NCBI GenBank assembly: GCA_963966185.1
Contig: CAWZYM010000301.1
Span: forward strand, 1,423,001-1,487,000
Length of the DNA: 64,000 bases
Direction of reading: 5' to 3'
From: Rhabditoides inermis
Lineage: Eukaryota > Nematoda > Chromadorea > Rhabditida > Rhabditidae
Under the pieces are notes generated by a model. That model was not told the DNA's origin, ran no database searches, and saw only the letters and a program-made list of their open reading frames with translations. Shown one piece after another: positions 36,161 to 47,300 of the stretch. A program made the position numbers and the translations under genes. Position 1 is the stretch's first letter; each line of letters starts with the position of its first letter.

Positions 36161-38071
36161 AATCCCCTCCCTCTCTCTAATTCCCTCCCTCTCTCTCTAA
36201 TTCCCTCTCTCTCTCTCTCTAATTCCCTCCCCCTCTCTCTTCATACCTTCATTCCGACCGCCCCGTTGTCTACTCCGTGATATGTGGAACACGAGATGGG
36301 ATGTACACTGTGCAGAGACAGCACCTGTATCATTTCGTTATTCATGTTTTTTACTGTTAATTGTTAAATTAATCGATTAACGTACCTTTCCAGCCACCCT
36401 CGGAGGCATGTAAATGAGTGTGAGCACTAGATTCTTCTTCCCATCTCTCTGCTCCTTCTCCTCCTCTTTCTTTACTCCTGTTTCATAAGAGATAGAAGTG
36501 ACCATACCCTAAAATCATAGACATGAGTGTTGAACAGAGAAGAAGAAGGAGAGATAGAGATAGACAGTGTCTAACTTCTCCGTCGATCGTGTATCCTCCA
36601 TGCTGTGCGTAGTCCTCTCCATCCATCTCTGCCGTGAACACAGTCATTCTATCCAGAGCCAAGGGGAGAGCAGAGAAGGACTTGCTTCTGAAAATAGTTA
36701 TGTGTGAGCTACGTACAATTCACTACGGATTTTAGCTGGTTCAATCTACTTCTAGGACGTTTTTCAAACACAGACACAACATAACAGCAAGACACATTTT
36801 TCGAATAAGAAACATGATTTTTCAAAGAAGATATGAACCCACCCCTCCCAATATGCATCTGAGCCGGCGAACCAGACACCTGGGGCAGAGGGCGAGAGGG
36901 AGTCGATCTGGAGAGAGGGTTAGAGAGGGAGAGAGGGAGGGAGGGTCGCACCTGTCTGGCCATCCTCCAGAGTGGCGTGTCTGCCACGGCGTGTCCGCTC
37001 TCGCTCTCTCTCCATTCCAGTGGGAGAAAGAGGGTAGACCAGCAGTCAGAGTACGTGACAGACGGCTGGACAGAGAACGAGGTCGTGTAACACTCATTCG
37101 AACACAGAGATAGAAAATGCCGAGTATGGATATCAATGAGAAACAGTCGACAGAATAGCGGAGACAAGTGAAGTACCAGCTTACCATAGGCACGACGAGT
37201 AGTCTTGCTCCGCCGAGCACGTCTTCTGTGAGAATGGACAGGCGGCGGCGCGCACACAGACGCTCACACTGCAATCACATGCTCATCACAACTACGTTTC
37301 GCGTGCTACGTAACAATTAATATAATGGTAAGCAATACAATAAGTTTCCAACTTTATTTTGAAAAATATACACTGCTTGAAAAATGCATACAACGGCACC
37401 CTCCGAGATCCATGTTATTTGAAGTAGCAGTAGGCAGTATTACTGTGTTTTACCTATCATTTTATACATTGTTGTAATTGTTAATGGAAAACACTGATGA
37501 TCTGACCACAATGAGGAGAGCGTTGATGAGAGAACCCGCCGAGCCAACGTCCTGCAAAGACAGGATGAATAGACATTAATCAATCAAGTAATTAATTTAT
37601 TTATTTATTTATTTATGTATTTATTACAGTTCACACTGTGCCACATACAAAATTCATGATGGAAATGAAAAATTCAACAAATCAGTAATCAGTCATCAAT
37701 CAGTACAAGCAGCGGTTTCAACTAATACGCACCCCTGCCTGGAGGTACTGGAGGTAGCGAGGGAGCGTAGGACAGATACATTGAAATTGCTGATCTGATC
37801 AGGAGACGGGGGGATGACTCACTTCGCAAGGGTCTTCCACCGCCAGTGCCAACTCCGCGTCCACTACCCCACAGCGCAGCAGAACGTCCAACTCTGCAAC
37901 ACTCAACCAACAGCTGAGGGATTCACTTTATCAACCATGGAATACTGACAGTGAAGTGTGAGCGCGCTACGCGATCAGAGACTGACCGTTCTGCACCTCT
38001 TGCACTGTCGGCCCTCCCGTCTCCCCATCCCTTCTATGGCGAACTGTCACCACCACAGCTGACCAACGCAT
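29455..38071 (-). CDS. FCSK: L-fucose kinase (fucokinase)
   Basis: It phosphorylates L-fucose to fucose-1-phosphate in the salvage route to GDP-fucose in the cytosol. The start MRWSAVVVTVRH at 38071 follows an acceptor-like TTTCAG. N-domain blocks match the vertebrate enzyme: LALAVEDPCEDVGSAGSLIN, VLGGARLLVV, YAQHGGYTIDGE, YHGVDNGAVGMKLSVFFDLV. Further down come GGLRMGPAANPRFMQAFS, GRVDVFGGWLDTPP, LPHGSG plus GTSSILAAGLLACLWR (GHMP ATP loop), EQLLTTGGGWQDQVGG and the C-terminal CGAGGGGFLAVW, ending at TGA 29455. Introns carry GA and CT microsatellites. The central beta-helix part (some 200 residues in the human protein) was not found: the reading ends at a stop near 34983, and a chemoreceptor gene on the other strand occupies the gap before the next recognisable exon at about 32660. 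The locus may be one enzyme with unseen exons or a broken one. Confidence 0.85.
29597..29648. repeat. (GA)n microsatellite in an FCSK intron
   Basis: About 40 bp of GA followed by a run of G. Further tracts lie at 30031-30090 (TC plus C run) and 31150-31215 (GA-rich). Confidence 0.9.
33353..34740 (+). pseudogene. Serpentine chemoreceptor (Sra/Sre superfamily), one frameshift
   Basis: Eight exons (33353-33371, 33421-33524, 33593-33735, 33779-34043, 34087-34206, 34255-34331, 34395-34578, 34621-34740) with GT-AG introns encode a seven-helix protein of about 340 residues. Typical blocks are FERILATCYWKSYEN after TM3, a cysteine-bearing loop, NFFFLDIIMLFVILALYIF, then NLSSGYQVQENVAITRIL (the LS.RYQ..EN motif of these receptors) and a short tail (RKMRSNKICEVFSSKQ). 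Such receptors sense odorants in nematode neurons. Exon 4 needs a one-base frame change near 33876 (CIAN to NYTVCAVM) that no intron explains, so it is a recent pseudogene or carries a sequence error. The gene lies wholly within an FCSK intron on the opposite strand. Confidence 0.75.
35606..36240. repeat. CT-rich minisatellite (CTCTCTCTAATTCCCTCC units)
   Basis: About 630 bp built from a short unit of CTCTCTCT plus AATTCCCTCC or AATCCCCTCC. Larger blocks (about 35900-36050 and 36020-36170) repeat as whole segments. It lies in an FCSK intron between the exons ending VGMK and starting LSVFFD. Confidence 0.9.
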
Positions 38072-38435
38072 ACACCTGAAAGAACCAACGTGTTCGATAT
38101 GCGTGTAAAGACACTAAAACTAGTCGAACAGGTAACAATGCTGAACAGAGTCACACTGCCGCGCACACTCATATGCAGTGAACGGGGCGCCAGTCGTAAT
38201 CTCTCTTCCTCTCTCTCTCTCGCTCTCCCTCTCTCTCTCTCTCCCTCTCTCTCTCTCTTCCCCTTTCTCTCTCCCACACCGCGCGTACACAACATTCTGT
38301 CAATACATGCGTATAGCGAGCCCTTGCCACACGAGCTGACACGTATGTGTTATCTAATCGATAATCAAAACAAACACGAAGCGAAGGACGTCAAAAATAA
38401 TGAAGCCAACGAATAAACAGTGATGTCACTGACTA

Positions 38436-38610
38436 CAGGTTGCGAGTCACACGCGAGTGGTACGCGAGTGGGTGTCATTTTGCGAGTGAGGAGCGAGTGA
38501 GACGCGAGTGGTTTGGTGCGAGAAGGGGGGAAGTGCGGGATAGAGAGGCGTGCGTGTCAGCAGCGAGTCGCGATCCACTCGCGTACCACTGCCACTCGCG
38601 AGCACTTTTC
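38436..38610. repeat. Imperfect inverted repeat, GCGAGTGG motif
   Basis: The left arm has ACGCGAGTGGTACGCGAGTG (38449-38470) and related words; the right arm has ACTCGCGTACCACTGCCACTCGCG. The spacer is about 90 bp, so it could be a fold-back or MITE-like element. Confidence 0.65.
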
Positions 38611-38964
38611 AAAGTTTTTTCTCTATTTTTCTCATTAACTTTAATTAATTTCTCAACTGAGAAAGTAATTAATCTGTCTGGCAGCAGGCGGCTGGCATAT
38701 TTGCAAAACGCGCGCATGGGAGAGCCGAGGTAGTGAGAGTACGCGAAGGGTTAGAATACCCAGAGTCGCTAGAGTGAGACATTGAAATGTACATTAAAGT
38801 TGTCTACAAACGGCCAGGAAGCTCCTCCCACTTTGACACCTTTCGTGCGCCATCCGCACCGCTCGCGCGCTAATCAATTTACTGGCCCCTGTTTGGTGTT
38901 TGCCATTCGCACGCATTCGGCAGTCGATCGGCAATGAGAGCGGTCTCTGTTCGCGCCCTCTCAA

Positions 38965-39036
38965 CTGACCGCGTGGCGCAGTGGCAAGAGAGACGCGTGC
39001 CGTTCTCGCGGCTTGGGTTCGATCTCCTTTGCAACT
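38965..39036 (+). ncRNA. tRNA-derived SINE or tRNA pseudogene, second copy
   Basis: GCGTGGCGCAGTGGCAAGAG (A-box-like), then CTTGGGTTCGATCTCC (B-box-like with an inserted base). It is clearly related to 22183-22262 across the whole segment. Confidence 0.5.
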
Positions 39037-39344
39037 TTTAGTGAAACACAGATAGTGTGTAGTTGAATGATTCAAAACATTGAAGATTATGTTTCAAAAT
39101 AAGCCCCGCTCATCCCTGGAGAATCGGAGAGGACTTTAGCTCATGTTGTGTAAAAACGCCGAGTGGAGCGGGATGTTATGAGAAGATTGTCCGATCAGAT
39201 ATGTCACTATATATTCTCTCCTTGCGTGTGTTCGTGATCAGTCATAAAGTAATTCCGGGACCATGGGTTGCCCTCTTGTCTTCTATAATCACTCTAGATA
39301 GCAGCGGCTTAGTTCAAAGTCAGAAGAAAGCGTCACGGGAATAG

Positions 39345-39430
39345 AGATGTCACTTTGACGCACGTCAAAATCCCGACGCAGTGCGTCTACTTTGATGCAC
39401 TTTGAAGTTGACGTCAGTATAAACGGCTTT
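39345..39430. mobile_element. Diverged copy of the TGACGC fold-back MITE
   Basis: CACTTTGACGCACGTCAAAA and GTTGACGTCAGTATAAACGG correspond to the elements at 59065-59257 and 60686-60985, but both ends are decayed. Confidence 0.45.
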
Positions 39431-39530
39431 TCACAGTGTCACCGAGAAATACGTATTCTAATGTATGAAACACAACAATTCGTCAAAATCAAATAATCGC
39501 AATCGTCTTTATTGTGTCCTGATCCTTAAT

Positions 39531-40515
39531 TCAATAATCAAAATCGACTGTGAAGCAATTGAGATTAGTGATGGGATCTGGTTCTTCCTCCCAGTACCAC
39601 TGCGAATCGGACCGACAGGCGAGCTCTAGCGTCTCTGTCGCCCTGCCTTCCTCCGCAAGAGTCTCTTCGTCCGCCTGAAGCCGTTCGCCGTGATAGTTCG
39701 AACCCAGCCCGCAACTCACCGCAATAGACGCTCCCTGCGGATAGATGTCCATGTCGACTGTGCACTCGAGAGTCCAAGTGAAGCAACCACTCTTATCCTG
39801 AAACCCGTCATCTCTCCGCAACTTACAGTCCAGGAAATACTTAGTTCCATCACCACTCCGCTCGCACACCCCGCATTTAAAAATACGAGCGCGCGACTTT
39901 TTTAATCTGATCGCATTTGAACCTGATCGTGGGCTTTCCATGTGTATTGATTTTCGAACCGTCTCGCACTCTTCACTTTCGCGCTCTCTTAGTGGCTCTT
40001 GATTGCGCTCTCTTACTGATTTGCCGCTCACGTACAACGCCAGTCCACTGAGCGGCGTACTCGCGTATCTGAAAGACAGCATCTCACACTCACGTCTATG
40101 TTGCTGATTGAGAAGTTGAACTCCTTGGTGAAGTCAGGACTCATTCGATATGTGAAGTCCATCTGCTCAGCGGTGCACAGCATGCACGGGTCGACAGTAG
40201 TGGTGGTAGGTATGGTGGTCGTGGTGATTGTGGTAGTTGTTGTGGGTACGGTAGTGGTTGGGGCTGTGGTGGTGGCTATCGGAGTCGTCTCCTCCATCGT
40301 CGAGGTCATCAGCGGCGAGAGAGTGGTGAGAGTGCTCAAGTCCATCGGGCGAGGCGTCACTCCGCCAATCTACAAATACACATCAATCAAAGAATTCAGG
40401 AGAAGACACTGTCACTCACTTTATAGTACAGTAGTCCTCCGAAGAAGAATATGAGAAAGTAGCGCCACCATCCCACCCTCGAGTCCTCGCCGTCACAGCA
40501 ACACCCTTCCGACAT
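39531..40515 (-). CDS. Thr-rich single-pass membrane protein with C6/DUF281-like domain
   Basis: Exon 1 (40420-40515) gives a short Cys-rich cytosolic start and a membrane segment (WWRYFLIFFFGGLLYY), as in a type II anchor. Exon 2 (about 40094-40369) is a mucin-like stalk of TTTTTIPTTTT type followed by DPCMLCTAEQ. The terminal ORF (down to TAA 39531) has CGVC, then SGCFTWTLECTVD, VSCG, LELACRSDSQWYW and ITNLNC. That cysteine and Trp spacing matches the nematode C6/DUF281 domain, which is usually found after Thr stalks. The annotated donor of exon 2 is phase 0, while the terminal ORF needs phase 2, so one junction or exon is missing from my model, or the gene is damaged. Confidence 0.6.
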
Positions 40516-40843
40516 AGTCACTGCTATTGTGGAACACCTCTTCGTTGCCCTTCACGAAAGCTAATATTCCACTCATTCCCACCCTTACGTGTGACCCCTT
40601 TCAATATGATATCTACAGTGGAACCAATTACACTATTGACAAAGACATTTATCAAAATCAAAACATCCAAAAGAACAAAACCAATTACAAACATAACAAC
40701 TCTAACAAAACATCTAACAAAATCACTCGATTGATCGGAATACGTAACCAAAAAGCACATGCGAGCAAGTCAACTAACAATATAACTGGGATAACTACTC
40801 TCATCTAGCTTTGGGGTATGGAGTGGTGGGGTTCAGGGCGTGG

Positions 40844-43800
40844 TCATATGTGGGTGACCTTGTCCGAGTCGATCTTGTCGAGGAACATCGTGTTGACAAC
40901 CGTGTCGGCAAAGTCTGGGTAGTAGGTGCAGGCGCGGGCGCAGTCGGGCATGAAGTTGCACTCCAGAACAGTCACCTGCACATCACGCTCCGCTGAAAAC
41001 ACAGGCTAGAAATAACAATCACGGTTGTCTTTGAAAGACCATCTTACATATTTTAATACATTCAAATATTTACAACGTGAATCCGGTACTGACTTTTATC
41101 GGCCCATTGCAGCATGATATCCACTCCGTACATGGCGCGAGACTGCGCGTTCGATGCGACTCCACGGGGAGGGTCCTCCCTACAACCACACTCTCCACCT
41201 CCTCTTTCTCTCTCTCCTCTCCTCTCTCTCCCCTCTGCCGTACCTGCTGACAGCCTCTAGCATCTCCCTCAGCACCCCGTTGATCTTCTCCTGTACTCCC
41301 TTCCACTGCAGCTGCGGGTAGCTGGCCTCCAGCTGACGGACAAACTCGTCGCACTCCATGTTCAGCACCTAAGCGAGTCATTTTTGAATCACAACAAATT
41401 ATGCTAGAATCAACTATGATACAGACTTTTAAAATTAGGATCGGCGCGAAGCGCCGATCGTTTGGGTCTTATCCAGCGGCGCGCAAAAACGCTCGGCCCG
41501 GAGGGCCGCCAAAATCGCTTGTAAATCATTTAAATAATAATTGTTTCAGTTATATCAAGATCTTGTTTCTAAATCGTCCGTTGAACAACTATAAACAAAA
41601 ATAAAACATGAAACAACAGTTTAATACCCAAAAATATGTTCGCTGGTTAGGTCTGCACGTCTGTGAGGTATGCTGCTGGTCGCTGATTCGCTGAAAGGCC
41701 CGCTCACTAGCCCCGCCCCCCCCGCGCTCATTGGTTCGTGATGCGGAATGTGTGCAGGAGAGCGCGATAATGTGATAATGTGCTCACTGTTTGTGATTTG
41801 CGTCGTCGTTCACGGGCGTTGTTTTGTTGTTGTTATCTTTGTTGTTTAAAATACATTTAAAAAAAAGAAGAAAATTTCTTCGAAATTCAACAAAAGGACA
41901 TTCATTCTCTTCTGAAAAGTACAAGCGTAAAGTAGCTCTGTTTGGGTTCATCTCAATTCAACAAAAGCACATGCATAAAACTATTATTTCTACACTAAAC
42001 AATTAACACAAACCTGCTCTCTCAAAACGATCACAAATCCATTGACAATCAAATGCCAATATGAATATACTATTGCACACCCACATTCTATCACTCACAT
42101 TCTATTAACCCGTTTATCAAATGAGTCATATATGAAAAAGCTCTTGTATTTGTATTCAAAAATAATGAAAACATTATTGTAAACTTAACGATTGTTCTAT
42201 AATTGTTTGTTGATTTTCACAAAGCTTTCATAAGAAACACGAAAATATATTATATAGCCCCTATTAATAAATTATCGATAAAGTATACGTTTCTACATAT
42301 CGTTTGAGAGAGCAGGTTTGTGTTTATTGTTTAGTGTAGAAATAATAGTTTTATGCATGTGCTTTTGTTGAATTGAGATGAACCCAAACAGAGCTACTTT
42401 ACGCTTGTACTTTTCAGAAGAGAATAACTCTATGACACTAAAAGTAGGTGAAACCTTAGTCTTGTCGGCGACGTAGTTGAATACGGTGAAGTGCGTCTCC
42501 ACATCATCCAGCTGCTGCAGAGAGAACTCGCTACAAACAAACTAGTGGGCACCAACAAACACCAAACTTACAACAATCACTTTGATGGAATATTAAATAT
42601 GATTTAATTCCTCTTTTCCAAAATATAACTAGACTAACTTGATTCCGAAACGGATCCAGAACTTGTTGTACAGATGAGCCTTGACGGGCCTCAGCTGGTT
42701 GACGAACAGAATGAAGCGCAGGTCGAACTTGACTCGGTTGCCCGTGTCGGGGCGGCAGAAGAGCACCGGACGCTCAATGTACTTGCACGCCAGCTGAACA
42801 CAACAACGACACGTGACATGCAATGAGAAGCAGTGACGTGCCTTGGGTCCGGTCTCGATGAGTCGAATGATGTGGGAGAGGTCGTTGCTGACAGTCATGT
42901 CCAGGCCGCGCGCCAGGTTCCACGGCTTCACGATCCACGTGTTGTCCACGCCACTGCAACACAACATGTTACCCCACCATCCTCCTTTCACCCCTCTCCT
43001 CTCCTCCCGTCTCTCTCTCCTCCTCTTCCACCCACCTCCTCTCTCGGTGCTTGTAGTGGGCGACAAACTGCGGCAGCTCCGTCATCAGATTGAACGACGT
43101 CTGCAAACCACCCATAAGATTGTGATACTGCATCAACATTCCTTAGATAATGATCTAGACAATGATCGGCAGGAAAGAAAATGCCATCTAGACTACCTGA
43201 CGAAATATAGTGGGTCCCCGTTTTCGCGGTAGGCGAATTATCTCTGGCCGAAGAAATGACGCAGACCGATGAGAAAACTATGCAAATGCGCCTCATTCCC
43301 AGGACTGCTATATATAGTTGAAAATTTCTGTAATAGGAGAAACAAAATCACAAATGTGCTCTCCGAGAGTTGTAGTGGGGGTCAAGAACCACCTAATGAC
43401 GAAGTTTGAGCGGTTTTCATGAAGCGACTGTGGAGTTATTTAGCGAACTGTGTCTTCTCATAGGGAAAACTACTGTTCAACATCATACTATGATCTTAGT
43501 AATGTGCCAACTAAGTCCCTATAGGTGTCAATAGACAACTGGTACTTGATATCGATCGATTTATCGGCTGGATTTTAAGATATGACTCCCATGTAATTAG
43601 CATTTTATTAATTATCTCTCCTCTGAGAAACAATTTGCAAAATCCGCTCCCCGAGATTTGTAGGGAACCCATCCAAGAACCTCATATCAAATTTTTGTGC
43701 AATTTCATGAAGTTTGGAAAGAGTTATTTCCATTCTTAGGTTCACGGATACTGTATCGAACACGCTCATTTGCATGTCATTTCCATAAACTTATCGTCAC

Positions 43801-44336
43801 TGATCGGTCAACAGACACCGGTCGACCGGTTTTGAGAGTGCGCAATGAAGAAAATGTCAACAGTTCAACGCATCAAGTATGCGCTTGTGCATAATAAAAG
43901 AATGACGATTCACAACTTGCCTACCGCCAAAACGGGGGAACCACTATACATCCCACAAAAAATGTTTTGCGCAATGCGTTTCAGCCGCGCCGTATCACAG
44001 AAAAGATTCATTTTAGAAACAATTTGAATCATCCACATTCTGTCATTGCTCCTAAACAAAACAACAACATCCTACCTGGAACCACTCTGGACCCTGTCCG
44101 TCGCGCATCTGCATCAGAGTGGCCGACAGAAGGTCCTGCAACACACACTCACAGTCAGTGAGGGGGAGATTCTCTCGAGATGGCACGACATGACTCCCCC
44201 TGCATACCTTGACAGTCAGCACATTCTCGAACGGGAACTGGTTCACACGCGCCATCGGAGACTGCTCGCACAGATCCCTATAAACAAATTGAGCAATAAA
44301 ATTACGGTATCTCACCCTCTTCTCCTCCCTCCCTCC

Positions 44337-44375
<39 letters not shown>

Positions 44376-47300
44376 CTCTCCTCTCCCTCCCTCCCTCCCC
44401 CTCACTTGTAGTCGTGGAAGTGTTTGAGCATCCACACCACATCCGCCGTCCGCCAATCAGACACCAACTCGTATGGAATAGTCAGGTTCCTGCAACACAA
44501 TTATACACTCAACGTAATATGAACTTTTCAATTCAAAATTTTGGGTGCACGGAATCAGGCTCATACTTTCCCTCCCTACTTGCCCTCTCCCCCCCCCCCC
44601 CTTACTTGATGAGCTGCGCGTCGTCGGCGATGATGCGGAGCTTGTGTTCCCTGCCGACCCTCTGTGCACTCTCCGCCACACACTGCGCGTCCTCGTCAGC
44701 CAACTCATCCGGGTTGCGACCAGACTGAAACACAGTTCCAACTTTCACACACTATACGTTCTATCACTTGATTTTGTTAGTTCGTGTCAATAAAAAAGTA
44801 TTTGTGTGATAAACAAACAAATACAACGGTCGATTGACCAACCATATAGAACTCGTCGGGTACGGGCAGTCTCTTGCATCCTGCCCCCTCCATCCTGTCC
44901 CCCTCTCCTTGTCCACCCATCCAGGGAAGGAGGAGCAGCGAACGCCAGTCGGGGTGCTGCTTGCACAGAACCGTGTCCGCGTAGTCACGACAGATATCCT
45001 CTCAAAACGACAACACGTAAATGTAAAAGGCGGAAAGCTAATCTACACAGATTGTTCCTCGAAAACTACGCACCCTGTGCTTGGACGTTCCTGGTGAGGA
45101 AGAGGAGAGAGTAGGCGAGGCCATGCGGGGCAAAGAACAGAGGCACGACACGAGCCTGCAATGCAAACGAAGTAAGAGCAATCAATTAGCAGACCCATCA
45201 TATGTACGTTTAATATCCACAACATGTAAGTGTAATGTGCTCAATGGTATGCGATGAAAGCTCCTACTATATATCACAAAATATTAAACTTCATATCCAA
45301 ATCTAAAGGAACAAGTGAAGTATGTTTCCACTTCCACATTGCTCATGGAATCGGAAACAGGGACCCAATAATCATTGAATGCGCGCATTAATCGAATTAG
45401 ACATAATCACAACAGGAACACTTACATTTGGCTGATCCGAGTGTGCGATCCTGGATCCGAACTCGTCCATCACATACCACACGGGAAGGCCAGGCTCGGA
45501 CGAGGACTGGAAGAAAAGACAGTGACACTCTTTCATACGAATCAACGCATGTGCTCAAATCAACTTGTTCCCCTCTCCCCCCACGCACCCCTCCGATGTG
45601 GACAGTGTACGTGTTAGCATGCGTCCACATGGCGCGCAGCACCCTGTCCACCACTGTCTCCTCCTTCGAGGCGGCCACGGCCTCGCACAGGGAGGCAGAC
45701 ACAGACGCCTGGCGGGGGAGAGAGCCTACAACACACTACACACACCAGAGTCTTCTCTCGCTCTCTTCCGTTTATCCTCGCATACACAATTCCACGTGAT
45801 CAGCTTCTCCATTTCTATTCATTCCCTGCCCTCCCCCTCACCCACCATCAATCTTGTCGGTGTGCGTTCCCTCTCCGCTCTCCTCCTTCTCCCCTCCTTC
45901 TTCATCGTCCGACCCACACTCGTCACAGTCGTCCTGCAATCACTTATTCGACCAACACAGAGACATTCTTAACACAACTATCGATATAAAACAAGCTGTC
46001 TGTGGTAAACAAACTTCATCCCTTTCCCTTTCCCTTCCTCCTCCCACCTCGACGGCCATGAGCTCGCACATCCTTCCGAGCAGCTGTGGCATCTGCTCGA
46101 GCTGGCGGCGGGCCTGCGAAGGGCGGAACGTCCACGCGTGGTCCACGATGAACACACTGCAATCAGCCGCGAGTGTCCATGCCTCCCTCGCCGTCCCCCC
46201 TCCCTCCCTCCCTCGCTCACTTGCAGTCCTCGTCTGCCTGCATGTCATCCACAGCCTGCACACTCCACTCCTTCCCTCCCTCCCCGTCCCCCCTCCCTCC
46301 CTCCCTCGCTCACTTGCAGTCCTCGTCTGCCTGCATGTCATCCACAGCCTGCACACTCCACTCCTTCCCTCCCTCCCCGTCCCCCCTCCCTCGCTCACTT
46401 GCAGTCCTCGTCTGCCTGCATGTCATCCACAGCCTGCACACTCCACTCCTTCCCTCCCTCCCCGTCCCCCCTCCCTCCCTCCCTCGCTCACTTGCAGTCC
46501 TCGTCTGCCTGCATGTCATCCACAGCCTGCACACTCCACTCCTTCCCTCCCTCCCCGTCCCCCCTCCCTCCCTCCCTCGCTCACTTGCAGTCCTCGTCTG
46601 CCTGCATGTCATCCACAGCCTGCACACTCCACTCCTTCCCTCCCTCCCCGTCCCCCCTCCCTCGCTCACTTGCAGTCCTCGTCTGCCTGCATGTCATCCA
46701 CAGCCTGCACACTCCACTCCTTCCCTCCCTCCCCGTCCCCCCTCCCTCCCTCCCTCGCTCACTTGCAGTCCTCGTCTGCCTGCATGTCATCCACAGCCTG
46801 CACACTCCACTCCTTCCCTCCCTCCCCGTCCCCCCTCCCTCCCTCCCTCGCTCACTTGCAGTCCTCGTCTGCCTGCATGTCATCCACAGCCTGCACACTC
46901 CACTCCTTCCCTCCCTCCCTCCCTCGCTCACTTGCAGTCCTCGTCTGCCTGCATGTCATCCACAGCCTGCACACTCCACTCCTTCCCTCCCTCCCCGTCC
47001 CCCCTCCCTCCCTCCCTCGCTCACTTGCAGTCCTCGTCTGCCTGCATGTCATCCACAGCCTGCACACTCCACTCCTTCCCTCCCTCCCCGTCCCCCCTCC
47101 CTCCCTCCCTCGCTCACTTGCAGTCCTCGTCTGCCTGCATGTCATCCACAGCCTGCACACTCCACTCCTTCCCTCCCTCCCCGTCCCCCCTCCCTCCCTC
47201 CCTCGCTCACTTGCAGTCCTCGTCTGCCTGCATGTCATCCACAGCCTGCACACTCCACTCCTTCCCTCCCTCCCCGTCCCCCCTCCCTCCCTCCCTCGCT

